A stretch of 64,000 nucleotides of DNA, taken from Variovorax sp. 54 (GTDB lineage: Bacteria; Pseudomonadota; Gammaproteobacteria; Burkholderiales; Burkholderiaceae_C). Of the stretch, positions 9,743 through 18,776 are shown piece after piece. How positions within the stretch are numbered: the first letter of the stretch is position 1; each line of letters starts with the position of its first letter. The stretch spans positions 3,489,501-3,553,500 of the forward strand of contig NZ_PEFF01000001.1 of the NCBI RefSeq assembly GCF_002754375.1, read 5' to 3'. The notes beneath the pieces were generated by a model that saw nothing but the letters and a program-made list of their open reading frames with translations, did no database searches and was not told where the DNA came from. The position numbers and the translations under genes are program-made.

Positions 9743-11404
9743 ATGACCTGGCAGCAGATCTACGACCCGTTCGGCAACATGATCATTTCCACCGCGCTCG
9801 CCGCGATCCCGGTGGTGGTGATGCTTGCGTGCCTCGGCTTCTTTCACATCAAGGCCCACATCGCCGCCGGCCTCGGCCTGCTGGCGGCCCTGGCGGTCGC
9901 CGTGTTCGCCTACGGCATGCCCGCCGAAATGGCCGGACGCGCCGCGCTCTTCGGCGGCTTCACGGGCCTGCTGCCGATCGGCTGGATCGTGCTGAACATC
10001 ATCTTCCTGCAGCAGCTGGCCGAACAGAACGGCAGCTTCAAGGTGCTGCAGGACTCGCTCTCGGGCATCACCGAAGACCGCCGCATCCAGCTGCTGCTGA
10101 TCGCCTTCTGCTTCGGCGCGTTCTTCGAGGGCGCGGCGGGCTTCGGCACGCCGGTGGCAGTCACGGCCGGCATCCTGATCGGCCTGGGCTTCTCGCCGCT
10201 GGCCGCCTCGGGCCTCTCGCTGATCGCCAACACCGCGCCGGTCGCCTTCGGCGCGCTCGGCACGCCGGTGATCACGCTGGCCAAGGTGCACGGCTACGAC
10301 CTGATGGAAGTCACCGCGATGATCGGCCGCCAGTTGCCGTTCTTCTCGCTGCTGGTGCCGTTCTGGCTCATCTGGGCTTTCGCGGGGCGCAAGGCCATGA
10401 TGGAAATCTGGCCGGCCATCGTGGTCACGGGGGTGTCGTTTGCGGTGCCGCAATACCTGGTGTCGAACTTCATCGGCCCCGAGCTGGTCGACATCATCGC
10501 GGCCATCGTGTCGATGGCCAGCCTGGTGTTGTTCCTGCGCGTGTGGCAGCCGAAGAACGTGTGGCGCTCGCCTTCGCTGCGCGGCAAGGACGTGAGCGCG
10601 CACGAGGCCAAGCCGCCGGCCGCCATCGTCGTGCACAGCCGCGAGGCGTTGGTGCGCGCGTGGATGCCCTGGGTGATTCTTTCGGTGTTCGTGTTCATCT
10701 GGGGCCTGCCGTCGGTGAAGACCGCGCTCAACGGCGTGTTCGCGCCCTCGTTCCCGATGGGCGGGCTGCACAACCTGATCGAGAAGATGCCGCCGGTGGT
10801 CATGGCGCCCACGAAGGAAGGCGCGGTGTACGTGCTGAACCTGCTGTCGGCCACGGGCACCGGCATCCTGCTGTCGGCGATCCTGAGCGCGCTGTTCATG
10901 AAGTACAACCCCGTCGAGATCGTGCGCACCTTTGTCCGCACGCTCTGGATGGTGCGCTACTCGCTCATGACCATCGTGCTGATGCTCGCGCTGGGCACGC
11001 TCACGCGCTACTCGGGCACCGACACCACGCTGGGCCTGGCCTTTGCCAACACCGGCGTGTTCTATCCTTTCTTCGGCACGCTCATGGGCTGGATCGGCGT
11101 GGCCATGACGGGCTCCGACACCGCATCGAACGTGCTGTTCGGCGGCATGCAGAAGGTCGCGGCCGACCAGCTCGGCCTGGCGCCCAACCTCATGGGCGCG
11201 GCCAACAGCTCGGGCGGCGTGATGGGTAAGATGATCGACGCCCAGTCGATCGTGGTGGCCTCCACCGCCACGCGATGGTTCAATCACGAAGGCGACATCC
11301 TGCGCTACGTGTTCTTCCACTCGATCGCGCTGGCCTCGCTGGTCGGCCTGTACGTGACGCTGCAGGCCTATGTGTGGCCATTCACCCTGATGGTCGTCCG
11401 CTGA
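9743..11404 (+). CDS. L-lactate/glycolate permease (LctP family)
   Basis: A 553-residue inner-membrane transporter with about 13-14 hydrophobic segments. Family motifs are clear: AFCFGAFFEGAAGFGTPVAV near residue 125 and GSDTASNVLFGGMQ near residue 455. LldP (lactate) and GlcA (glycolate) belong to the same family. Because glcDEF follows at once (14-base gap), uptake of glycolate, lactate or both is likely. The ATG at 9743 is preceded by ACGGAGAC. Confidence 0.92.
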   Translation: MTWQQIYDPFGNMIISTALAAIPVVVMLACLGFFHIKAHIAAGLGLLAALAVAVFAYGMPAEMAGRAALFGGFTGLLPIGWIVLNIIFLQQLAEQNGSFKVLQDSLSGITEDRRIQLLLIAFCFGAFFEGAAGFGTPVAVTAGILIGLGFSPLAASGLSLIANTAPVAFGALGTPVITLAKVHGYDLMEVTAMIGRQLPFFSLLVPFWLIWAFAGRKAMMEIWPAIVVTGVSFAVPQYLVSNFIGPELVDIIAAIVSMASLVLFLRVWQPKNVWRSPSLRGKDVSAHEAKPPAAIVVHSREALVRAWMPWVILSVFVFIWGLPSVKTALNGVFAPSFPMGGLHNLIEKMPPVVMAPTKEGAVYVLNLLSATGTGILLSAILSALFMKYNPVEIVRTFVRTLWMVRYSLMTIVLMLALGTLTRYSGTDTTLGLAFANTGVFYPFFGTLMGWIGVAMTGSDTASNVLFGGMQKVAADQLGLAPNLMGAANSSGGVMGKMIDAQSIVVASTATRWFNHEGDILRYVFFHSIALASLVGLYVTLQAYVWPFTLMVVR

Positions 11405-11418
11405 AAGTTGCTCCCGCC

Positions 11419-12921
11419 ATGAATGCTCCCGTCATGACCGAACAGCACACGCAGCTGTCGAAGGCGGAGCGCCAGGCGCAGGTGGTGCGGGCGCTGCAGG
11501 CGCACCTGCCCGCGCATGCGCTCATCTGGCACGCCGAAGACACCACGCCCTACGAATGCGACGGCCTCACGGCCTACCGCCAGCGCCCGCTGGTGGTGGC
11601 CCTGCCCGAGACCGAGGCACAGGTGGCCGCCGTGCTCAAGGCCTGTCACCAGCTCGGCGTGCCCGTGGTGGCGCGCGGCGCCGGCACCGGGCTCTCGGGC
11701 GGCGCCATGCCGCACGCGCTGGGCGTGACGCTGTCGCTGGCCAAGTTCAACCGCATCCTGAAGGTCGACCCCGTGAGCCGCACGGCCGTCGTGCAGTGCG
11801 GCGTGCGCAACCTCGCGATCAGCGAGGCTGCCGCGCCCTTCAACCTGTACTACGCGCCCGATCCGTCGAGCCAGATCGCCTGCACCATCGGCGGCAACGT
11901 GGCCGAGAACTCGGGCGGCGTGCATTGCCTGAAGTACGGCCTCACGCTGCACAACGTGCTGCGCGTGCGCGGCTTCACGGCCGAAGGCGAACCGATCGAG
12001 TTCGGCGGCGAAGCGCTCGATGCGCCGGGGCTCGACCTGCTCGCGCTGGCCATCGGCAGCGAAGGCATGCTGGCCGTGACCACCGAGGTCACGGTGAAGC
12101 TCGTGCCCAAGCCGCAGCTGGCGCGCTGCATCATGGCCAGCTTCGACGACGTGCGCAAAGCCGGCGACGCGGTCGCGGCGGTGATTGCGGCGGGCATCAT
12201 CCCGGCCGGCCTGGAGATGATGGACAAGCCCATGACCGCCGCCGTCGAAGACTTCGTGCATGCGGGCTACGACCTCGACGCTGCCGCCATCCTGCTGTGC
12301 GAATCCGACGGCACGCCGGAAGAGGTCGAAGAAGAAATCGGCCGCATGACCGACGTGCTGCGCGGCTGCGGCGCCACCGCCATCGCCGTGAGCACCAGCG
12401 AAGACGAGCGCATGAAATTCTGGAGCGGCCGAAAGAACGCCTTTCCGGCGTCGGGCCGCATCAGCCCCGACTACATGTGCCTGGACTCGACCATCCCGCG
12501 CAAGCGGCTCGCCGACATCCTGCTGGCGATCCAGGAGATGGAGAAGAAATACAACCTGCGCTGCTGCAACGTGTTCCACGCGGGCGACGGCAACCTGCAC
12601 CCGCTGGTGCTGTTCGATGCCAACGACCCCGACGAGCTGCACCGCTGCGAGCTGTTCGGCGCCGACATCCTCGAGACCAGCGTCGCCATGGGCGGCACCG
12701 TGTCGGGCGAGCACGGCGTGGGCGTGGAAAAACTCAACAGCATGTGCGTGCAGTTCACCGCGGCCGAGAACGAACAGATGTTCGGCATCAAGCGCGCCTT
12801 CGACCCCGCCGGGCTGCTCAACCCCGGCAAGGTGATTCCCACGCTGCAGCGCTGCGCCGAGTACGGCAAAGAGGTGGTGCGCGGCGGCCGGCTGAAGCAC
12901 GCCGACCTGCCGAGATTCTGA
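11419..12921 (+). CDS. glcD: Glycolate oxidase FAD subunit GlcD
   Basis: A 500-residue FAD-linked oxidase. The PCMH FAD-binding domain (residues ~55-235) includes ARGAGTGLSGGAMP and the pyrophosphate loop IGGNVAENSGGVHC; the C-terminal FAD-oxidase_C domain contains NVFHAGDGNLHP and GEHGVGVEK. GlcD oxidises glycolate (and D-lactate) to the 2-oxoacid. Start ATG 11419 chosen because it opens the conserved length; a longer frame extends into the permease gene. First enzyme gene of glcDEF. Confidence 0.94.
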   Translation: MNAPVMTEQHTQLSKAERQAQVVRALQAHLPAHALIWHAEDTTPYECDGLTAYRQRPLVVALPETEAQVAAVLKACHQLGVPVVARGAGTGLSGGAMPHALGVTLSLAKFNRILKVDPVSRTAVVQCGVRNLAISEAAAPFNLYYAPDPSSQIACTIGGNVAENSGGVHCLKYGLTLHNVLRVRGFTAEGEPIEFGGEALDAPGLDLLALAIGSEGMLAVTTEVTVKLVPKPQLARCIMASFDDVRKAGDAVAAVIAAGIIPAGLEMMDKPMTAAVEDFVHAGYDLDAAAILLCESDGTPEEVEEEIGRMTDVLRGCGATAIAVSTSEDERMKFWSGRKNAFPASGRISPDYMCLDSTIPRKRLADILLAIQEMEKKYNLRCCNVFHAGDGNLHPLVLFDANDPDELHRCELFGADILETSVAMGGTVSGEHGVGVEKLNSMCVQFTAAENEQMFGIKRAFDPAGLLNPGKVIPTLQRCAEYGKEVVRGGRLKHADLPRF

Positions 12922-12928
12922 GAACCTG

Positions 12929-14056
12929 ATGACGAACATGGACACCGCCCTCCAGCAGGTCGTCGAGCGCGTGCGCGCCGCCGCGGCCGATGCCACGTCG
13001 CTGCGCCTGCGCGGCGGCGGCACCAAGGATTTCTACGGCCAGCCGCCGCACGGCGAACTGCTCGACCTGCGCGCGCTCGCTGGCATCACCAGCTACGAGC
13101 CCAGCGAGCTGGTCGTCACTGTGCGTGCCGGCACGCCGCTGGCCGAGCTCGAGGCCGCGCTCGCCGAACAAGGCCAGTGCCTGCCCTTCGAGCCGCCGTG
13201 CTTTGCAGACGGCGGCACCGTCGGCGGCATGGTCGCCGCGGGCCTCAGCGGCCCGGCGCGCGCCAGCGTGGGCGCGGTGCGCGACTACGTGCTCGGCACC
13301 ACGCTCGTCAACGGCCGCGCCGAGGTGCTGAGCTTCGGCGGCCAGGTGATGAAGAACGTCGCCGGCTACGACGTCTCGCGCGTGCTGGCGGGTTCGCTCG
13401 GCACGCTGGGCGTGATCGCCGAAGTGAGCCTCAAGGTGCTGCCCGTCGCGCCCGCCGAGGCCACGCTCGCGTTCGCCTGCACGCAGGCCGATGCGCTGCG
13501 CCTGCTCAACGAGTGGGGCGGACGCCCGCTGCCGCTGAACGCGAGCAGCTGGTTCGAACACGCGCCCGGCGCGGGCGTGCTGCGCCTGCGGCTGCGCGGT
13601 GCCGTGGCGGCCGTCGAAGCGGCCTGCACGCAACTCGGCGGCGAACGCCAGGACCCGGCGCGCGCGGCAGCAGGCTGGGCCGCGCTGCGCGACCAGCGCA
13701 TGCCGTGGTTCGCACTCGATGAGGCCGGTTCGCTGGCGCTGTGGCGCCTGTCGGTGCCGCAGACCGCGCCGGTGATCGCCATCGAGGGCTGCGCCGCACC
13801 GCTGGTCGAGTGGCACGGCGGGCAGCGCTGGTACCTTGCGCCGCCCGCACAGGCTGCGCGTCTGCGCGAGGCCGCGCAGGCAGTGGGCGGCCATGCCACG
13901 CTGTTCCGTGTGCCCGCAGCGCAAGCGGCCGACTGCAGCGTGCCGCGCTTCGACGCATTGAGCGCGCCGGTGGCGCGCATCCATCGCGCGCTGATGCAGG
14001 AGTTCGATCCGCACGGGGTCTTCGACCGCGGACGGCTCTTCGCAGGCGACCACTAA
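12929..14056 (+). CDS. glcE: Glycolate oxidase subunit GlcE
   Basis: A 375-residue FAD-binding protein related to GlcD but shorter, as usual for GlcE. The FAD loop reads CFADGGTVGGMVAAGLSG, followed by GAVRDYVLGTTLVNG and the motif GQVMKNVAGYDVSRVLAGS. GlcE is required with GlcD and GlcF for membrane-linked glycolate oxidation. It starts 8 bases after the glcD stop and precedes glcF by 23 bases, consistent with one transcript. Confidence 0.94.
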   Translation: MTNMDTALQQVVERVRAAAADATSLRLRGGGTKDFYGQPPHGELLDLRALAGITSYEPSELVVTVRAGTPLAELEAALAEQGQCLPFEPPCFADGGTVGGMVAAGLSGPARASVGAVRDYVLGTTLVNGRAEVLSFGGQVMKNVAGYDVSRVLAGSLGTLGVIAEVSLKVLPVAPAEATLAFACTQADALRLLNEWGGRPLPLNASSWFEHAPGAGVLRLRLRGAVAAVEAACTQLGGERQDPARAAAGWAALRDQRMPWFALDEAGSLALWRLSVPQTAPVIAIEGCAAPLVEWHGGQRWYLAPPAQAARLREAAQAVGGHATLFRVPAAQAADCSVPRFDALSAPVARIHRALMQEFDPHGVFDRGRLFAGDH

Positions 14057-14079
14057 AAAAAGAAACGACACCACCCGCG

Positions 14080-15318
14080 ATGCAAACCGAACTAGCCCCC
14101 GAATTCCGCGACACCGACGCGGGCCGCGAAGCCGAAGCCATCCTGCGCAAGTGCGTGCACTGCGGCTTCTGCACCGCCACCTGCCCGACCTACCAGCTGC
14201 TCGGCGACGAGCTCGACGGGCCGCGCGGGCGCATCTACCTCATCAAGCAGGTGCTCGAAGGCCATGCGCCCACGCGCAGCACGCAGCTGCACCTCGATCG
14301 TTGCCTTACCTGCCGCAACTGCGAGAGCACCTGCCCGAGCGGCGTGCAGTACGGGAACCTGGTCGACATCGGCCGCAAGATCGTCGACGAGAAAGTGCCG
14401 CGCCCTGCCATGGAGTCGGCTACGCGCTGGCTGCTCAAGGAAGCGCTGCCGTCGCCGCTGTTCGGCCCCGCGATGAAGCTGGGCCAGTCGGTGCGCGGGC
14501 TGCTGCCCGAGGCCCTGAAAGCCAAGGTGCCCGCCAAGCAGGACGCCGGCCGCTGGCCCACCGCCACGCATGCGCGCAAGGTGCTGATGCTCGCGGGCTG
14601 CGTGCAGCCGTCGATGGCGCCGAACATCAACAGCGCCACCGCGCGCGTGCTCGACGCGGCCGGCATCCAGGCCGTGGTCGCGCCCAAGGCGGGCTGCTGC
14701 GGCGCCGTGAAGTTCCACCTCAACGACCAGGAAGGCGGCAAGGCGCAGATGCGCGCCAACATCGATGCGTGGTGGCCTTTTGTCGAGCGTAACGAGGTCG
14801 AGGCGATCGTGATGAACGCCTCGGGCTGCGGCGTCACCGTGCGCGAGTACGGCCACCTGCTGCAGCACGACGCAGCCTATGCCGCGAAGGCCGCGCGCAT
14901 CAGCGCGCTCACGCGCGACCTGAGCGAGCTGCTGCCCGACCTCTTGCCCGCGCTGCAGGGCCGCGTGCGCGCGCCCGACGGCGTGGTCGCCTACCACCCG
15001 CCGTGCACGCTGCAGCACGGCCAGAAGCTGCGCGGCGGCGTCGAGACGCACCTGCGCGCGCTGGGCTTCGACGTGCGCGTGGCGATGAACGAATCGCACC
15101 TGTGCTGCGGCTCGGCCGGGACCTACTCGGTGCTGCAGCCTGAGCTGGCCTATCCGCTGCGCGACCGCAAGCTCAGCCACCTGAAGCAGCTGCAGCCCAC
15201 GACCATCGCCTCGGCCAACATCGGCTGCATCACGCACCTGCAAAGCGGCAGCGGCGACACGCCGGTGCGGCACTGGGTCGAGCTGCTCGACGCGGCGCTG
15301 CAGCCGCCGGCAGGGTAG
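14080..15318 (+). CDS. glcF: Glycolate oxidase iron-sulfur subunit GlcF
   Basis: A 412-residue iron-sulfur protein. Two 4Fe-4S cysteine motifs are near the N-terminus (CVHCGFCTATCP and CLTCRNCESTCP), followed by two cysteine-rich CCG domains (AGCCGAVKFHL and HLCCGSAGTYS). It passes electrons from the flavin subunits GlcDE to the quinone pool at the inner membrane. Last gene of the permease-glcDEF operon. Confidence 0.95.
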   Translation: MQTELAPEFRDTDAGREAEAILRKCVHCGFCTATCPTYQLLGDELDGPRGRIYLIKQVLEGHAPTRSTQLHLDRCLTCRNCESTCPSGVQYGNLVDIGRKIVDEKVPRPAMESATRWLLKEALPSPLFGPAMKLGQSVRGLLPEALKAKVPAKQDAGRWPTATHARKVLMLAGCVQPSMAPNINSATARVLDAAGIQAVVAPKAGCCGAVKFHLNDQEGGKAQMRANIDAWWPFVERNEVEAIVMNASGCGVTVREYGHLLQHDAAYAAKAARISALTRDLSELLPDLLPALQGRVRAPDGVVAYHPPCTLQHGQKLRGGVETHLRALGFDVRVAMNESHLCCGSAGTYSVLQPELAYPLRDRKLSHLKQLQPTTIASANIGCITHLQSGSGDTPVRHWVELLDAALQPPAG

Positions 15319-15416
15319 GGCCTGCGCGGACGGCACCCTACGTTGTCGTCCGACGCGCGCGAACGGCACTCGGGGCGCATCATGGCGAACCGAAGACGCT
15401 GCAAGGAGTTCGTGCC

Positions 15417-15851
15417 ATGTCCTTCGATTCTGCTTTTTCGCTGCGCCGTGCGTTGCTGGCCGCTGTCTGCATCGCAGGCACCGTCGCCGCGCAGGCGCAG
15501 CAGCCGCCGTCGGCCCTGCCGCCCTGGCAGGGCATCGGCACCACGCGCTATGTGTGCGGCGGCATCGGCTCCGACGAGTCGACCGCCATGCGCGCCGCCA
15601 TGAAGAGCCATCCGCTGGCGCTGCTGTTCGCGCGGGCCGACGGTGCCTACCTGGCCAACCTGAATGTCGCGATCAAGGGCGGCGACGCGAACTCGTCGGC
15701 CGCGATGGCCTTCACCGCCACCGGGCCGGTGTGCCTCATCGACGTGCCGGCGGGGCGCTATGTGATCGACGTGAGCACGACGACCGGCGAAACCAAGAGC
15801 CAGACCGTGACGGTCGGCGGTGCGCCGAAGACGGCGGACTTTCGCTTCTGA
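15417..15851 (+). CDS. Small secreted protein of unknown function
   Basis: A 144-residue protein with a clear signal peptide (SLRRALLAAVCIAGTVAAQAQ, cleaved near residue 27). The mature part begins WQGIGTTRYVCGGIGSDESTAM and ends in beta-rich sequence (AGRYVIDVSTTTGETKSQTVTV) resembling carboxypeptidase-regulatory-like or DUF2846-type beta domains that carry small-molecule or surface roles. Two cysteines (in YVCGG and GPVCLID) could form a disulfide in the periplasm. It converges on the glutathione peroxidase gene with no gap. Function unknown. Confidence 0.75.
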   Translation: MSFDSAFSLRRALLAAVCIAGTVAAQAQQPPSALPPWQGIGTTRYVCGGIGSDESTAMRAAMKSHPLALLFARADGAYLANLNVAIKGGDANSSAAMAFTATGPVCLIDVPAGRYVIDVSTTTGETKSQTVTVGGAPKTADFRF

Positions 15852-16340
15852 TCAGCCGGCGGCGAGCGCCGCCTCGATGTCGCGCGTGAGCGAGGCCGGC
15901 GTGTCCAGCGGCGCGTAGCGCTTGAGCACCGCACCGTCGCGCCCGACCAGGAACTTGGTGAAGTTCCACTTGATCGCCGTGCTGCCCAGCAGGCCCGGCT
16001 TTTCCTTGGTGAGCCACTGGTACAGCGGCACGGCATTGCTGCCGTTGACGTCGATTTTCTCCATCATCGGGAAGCTCACGCCGTAGTTGGTCATGCAGAA
16101 GGCGCCGATTTCCTCGTTGCTGCCCGGGTCCTGGCCGCCGAACTGGTTCGACGGAAAACCCAGCACCGTGAGGCCCTGGCCGGCGTACTTTTCGTGCAGC
16201 GCTTCCAGTCCTTCGAATTGCGGCGTGAACCCGCACTTGCTCGCCGTGTTGACGATCAGCAGCACCTTGCCGCGGAAGGTCGAGAGCTTCACCGGCTTGC
16301 CGTCGATGCGGGTGGCCTCGAAGTCGTAGACGCTGGTCAT
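15852..16340 (-). CDS. Glutathione peroxidase (Cys-type)
   Basis: 162 residues, the normal length of bacterial glutathione peroxidases (BtuE/GPx family). The active-site Cys36 is in NTASKCGFTPQ; Gln in FPSNQFGGQDPG and Trp-Asn in IKWNFTKFLV complete the catalytic tetrad. No signal peptide, so cytoplasmic or periplasm-independent. Bacterial Cys-type enzymes often use thioredoxin rather than glutathione, so the reductant is uncertain. The preceding minus-strand gene (EamA) ends 11 bases upstream of its start, so the two may be cotranscribed. Confidence 0.93.
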   Translation of the reverse strand: MTSVYDFEATRIDGKPVKLSTFRGKVLLIVNTASKCGFTPQFEGLEALHEKYAGQGLTVLGFPSNQFGGQDPGSNEEIGAFCMTNYGVSFPMMEKIDVNGSNAVPLYQWLTKEKPGLLGSTAIKWNFTKFLVGRDGAVLKRYAPLDTPASLTRDIEAALAAG

Positions 16341-16351
16341 GGGGGAGTTCC

Positions 16352-17242
16352 TCAGGTGGACGCGGAAACGCCATCATCGCGCGCGGGCGGGGTTCGCGCA
16401 AACGCCGACCACACCGCGCCCAGCACGATCAGCGCGCCGCCGATCAGGATGCGCGAGTTCATGGTGGACGCGCCCAGCGCCACCGACGAGACGCTCGCGA
16501 ACAGCACTTCCGACAGCATGATCACCGAGGTCGCGCTGGCCGCCAGCTTCGGCGCGCCGTACTGCAGGCACACGTTGGCGACGATGAACCCCGTGCCCAG
16601 CAGCGCGGCCCAGCCCAGCCAGCCCGGCGTGGCGAGCAGCGGCGACTGGATGCCGCCGAACACGGTGCCGCCCACTGCGCCGACGCCCGCCACCAGAGTG
16701 CAGCCCCAGAACATCGCCAGCGCGCGCGACTCGCCCGGTGCATGCCGCAGGTGGCGCAGCACGATGTTGGTCACGGCAAAGCCGAAGCCCGCCGCCACGC
16801 CCAGCCAGTCGGGCAGGCTCGAGGGCACGGGCCAGTCGGTGCCCGGTGCCTTCAGCACCACCACCACGCCGGTGAGCGCCAGCGCCACCCGCGCCAGCGC
16901 GCCGCCCGTCGGCCGCTCGCCCAGCAGCAGCCAGGCCAGCAGCACGCTCCACAGCGGCATCAGGTAGAACAGCAGCACCACGCGCACCACGTCGCCCTGC
17001 GTCACGGCCCAGTTGAAGCCCACGTTGGTGAAGCCGGCCGCCAAGCCCAGCGCCACCAGCATCGGGAAAGAAGCGAAGGCCTTCCAGGCGTGCCGGCGCA
17101 CGAGGCCCATCGCCGTGGCGATGACGAGGTAGATCAGGCAGGTGGTCCACAGCGGATGCAGCCCATGGCTGGCGATCTGGCGGAAGGGAATCCAGGACAC
17201 GCCCCACACGAAGGCGTTGAACATCAAGGCGAGTGCGGGCAT
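16352..17242 (-). CDS. EamA/DMT-family transporter
   Basis: A 296-residue membrane protein with ten predicted helices in two EamA repeats (first ending near KAPGTDWPVPSSLPDWLG). Members export amino acids, nucleobases or other metabolites through the inner membrane. The ATG at 17242 opens the first helix directly (MPALALMFNAFVWGVSWIPF), so longer starts are unlikely. It follows lplT by 59 bases on the same strand. Substrate unknown. Confidence 0.88.
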   Translation of the reverse strand: MPALALMFNAFVWGVSWIPFRQIASHGLHPLWTTCLIYLVIATAMGLVRRHAWKAFASFPMLVALGLAAGFTNVGFNWAVTQGDVVRVVLLFYLMPLWSVLLAWLLLGERPTGGALARVALALTGVVVVLKAPGTDWPVPSSLPDWLGVAAGFGFAVTNIVLRHLRHAPGESRALAMFWGCTLVAGVGAVGGTVFGGIQSPLLATPGWLGWAALLGTGFIVANVCLQYGAPKLAASATSVIMLSEVLFASVSSVALGASTMNSRILIGGALIVLGAVWSAFARTPPARDDGVSAST

Positions 17243-17301
17243 GGGGCGTTGGAGTGGGGGCGCTCGGCGCGCCGGCCATTCACCAACGCGGTCGCGCAAG
17301 G

Positions 17302-18606
17302 TCAGTGGTGCTTGTCGCTGCGGGCGATGGCCAGCAGGTGCTCGACCTCTTCAGGGTACTTCTTGAGGTTGTTCTCGTGCCAGCGCTTGATGAGCCACAT
17401 GCAGCCCGCCACCACGAGGCCGAAGGCGCTGATCGCGCCGTAAGCCGACAGGCCCAGGCCCGTGCACACGCTGTAGAAGCCGCCCAGCAGAAGAATGCAG
17501 GCCTGCTCGTTGAAGTTCTGCACGGCAATGGAGCGGCCCGCGCCCATCAGGTTGTGGCCGCGGTGCTGCAGCAGCGCGTTCATCGGCACCACCAGGAAGC
17601 CGCCCAGGGCGCCCAGGATGATCAGGAACGGCACCGCCAGCCAGACGTTGCCGATGAAGTTCATGCCGATCACCATCACGCCCATCGCGATGCCCATGGG
17701 GATCACGCGCGTGGCCATGTCCAGCCGCATGTACATCGAGGCCACGATGGCGCCCACTGCGGTGCCGATGGTGACCACGCCGGTCAGCGCCGAGGCCTGG
17801 GTGGTGTTGTATTCGAGCGCCACGGCGGCCCAGGCCAGCACGATGTACTTGAGGTTGCCGCCCGCGCCCCAGAAGAGCGTGGTGGTCGCCAGCGAGATCT
17901 GGCCCAGCCGGTCGCGCCACAGGCGGGCGTTGCAATGCCAGAAGTCGGGCAGCAGGCCGGCCAGGTTGCGCGCCATGCTCTGCGCGGGGTCGGAGCGCAG
18001 CGGGCGCATCTCGACGCCGGTGTGCGGGATGCGGGTGTTGAACCAGGCCGCGAGCACGTAGACAAAGATCAGCACCGCAATGGCGGCCTCGGCCGGCGAG
18101 TCGATGCCGGTGTCGATGAGCGGCAGGTCGATCATCAGCAGGTGGCTCGACACCGCATGGCCCACCAGCATGCCGCCGAGCACGATGCCCAGCAGGATCG
18201 AGGCGATGGTCAGCCCTTCGATCCAGCCGTTGGCCTTGACCAGCTGCGACGACGGCAGCAGCTCGGTCAGGATGCCGTACTTGGCCGGCGAGTAGGCCGC
18301 GGCCCCCAGGCCGACGATGGAATACGACAGCAGCGGGTGCGAACCGAACAGCATCATCAGGCAGCCGATCACCTTGATCGCGTTGCTGATGAACATCACC
18401 TTGCCCTTGGGCAATGCGTCGGCAAAGGCGCCCACCAGCGGGGCCAGCACCACATAGAAGACCGCGAAGATCGGCACCAGGGCGGCCCGCTGCCATTCGG
18501 GGGCGCCGGAACTTCGCATGAGATCGACGGCAACGACGAAAAGCGCTTGGTCGGCCAGCGACGAAAAGAACTGGGCCGACATGATCGTGTAAAAACCGCG
18601 CTTCAT
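17302..18606 (-). CDS. lplT: Lysophospholipid transporter LplT (MFS)
   Basis: A 434-residue major facilitator protein with 12 predicted helices, beginning MKRGFYTIMSAQFFSSLADQ, the LplT signature. LplT flips lysophospholipids across the inner membrane; in enterobacteria it works with the acyltransferase Aas, encoded next door, which is absent here. The gene is divergent from alr, sharing a 170-base intergenic region. Confidence 0.9.
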   Translation of the reverse strand: MKRGFYTIMSAQFFSSLADQALFVVAVDLMRSSGAPEWQRAALVPIFAVFYVVLAPLVGAFADALPKGKVMFISNAIKVIGCLMMLFGSHPLLSYSIVGLGAAAYSPAKYGILTELLPSSQLVKANGWIEGLTIASILLGIVLGGMLVGHAVSSHLLMIDLPLIDTGIDSPAEAAIAVLIFVYVLAAWFNTRIPHTGVEMRPLRSDPAQSMARNLAGLLPDFWHCNARLWRDRLGQISLATTTLFWGAGGNLKYIVLAWAAVALEYNTTQASALTGVVTIGTAVGAIVASMYMRLDMATRVIPMGIAMGVMVIGMNFIGNVWLAVPFLIILGALGGFLVVPMNALLQHRGHNLMGAGRSIAVQNFNEQACILLLGGFYSVCTGLGLSAYGAISAFGLVVAGCMWLIKRWHENNLKKYPEEVEHLLAIARSDKHH

Positions 18607-18675
18607 CGATGGGCTGGCTGGCCAGAGGGTCTGCTGGCGGTAGTGAAAAAGTGTCGCGTCAGGCGCGAATGGGCG

Positions 18676-18681
18676 GTTATA
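18676..18681 (-). promoter_or_regulatory. Possible -10 box for lplT
   Basis: On the minus strand this reads TATAAC within an extended TGCTATAAC context, 70 bases before the lplT start. A GAATTC sits 17 bases upstream as a weak -35. Pattern match only. Confidence 0.3.
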
Positions 18682-18776
18682 GCATGGGGGTACGACGCGA
18701 ATTCAGGCATCCCCACGGGATTCGACCCCATTCCCGAAGATGCTAAAACGTGGTCTGAAACCACCCGAACACCGCC

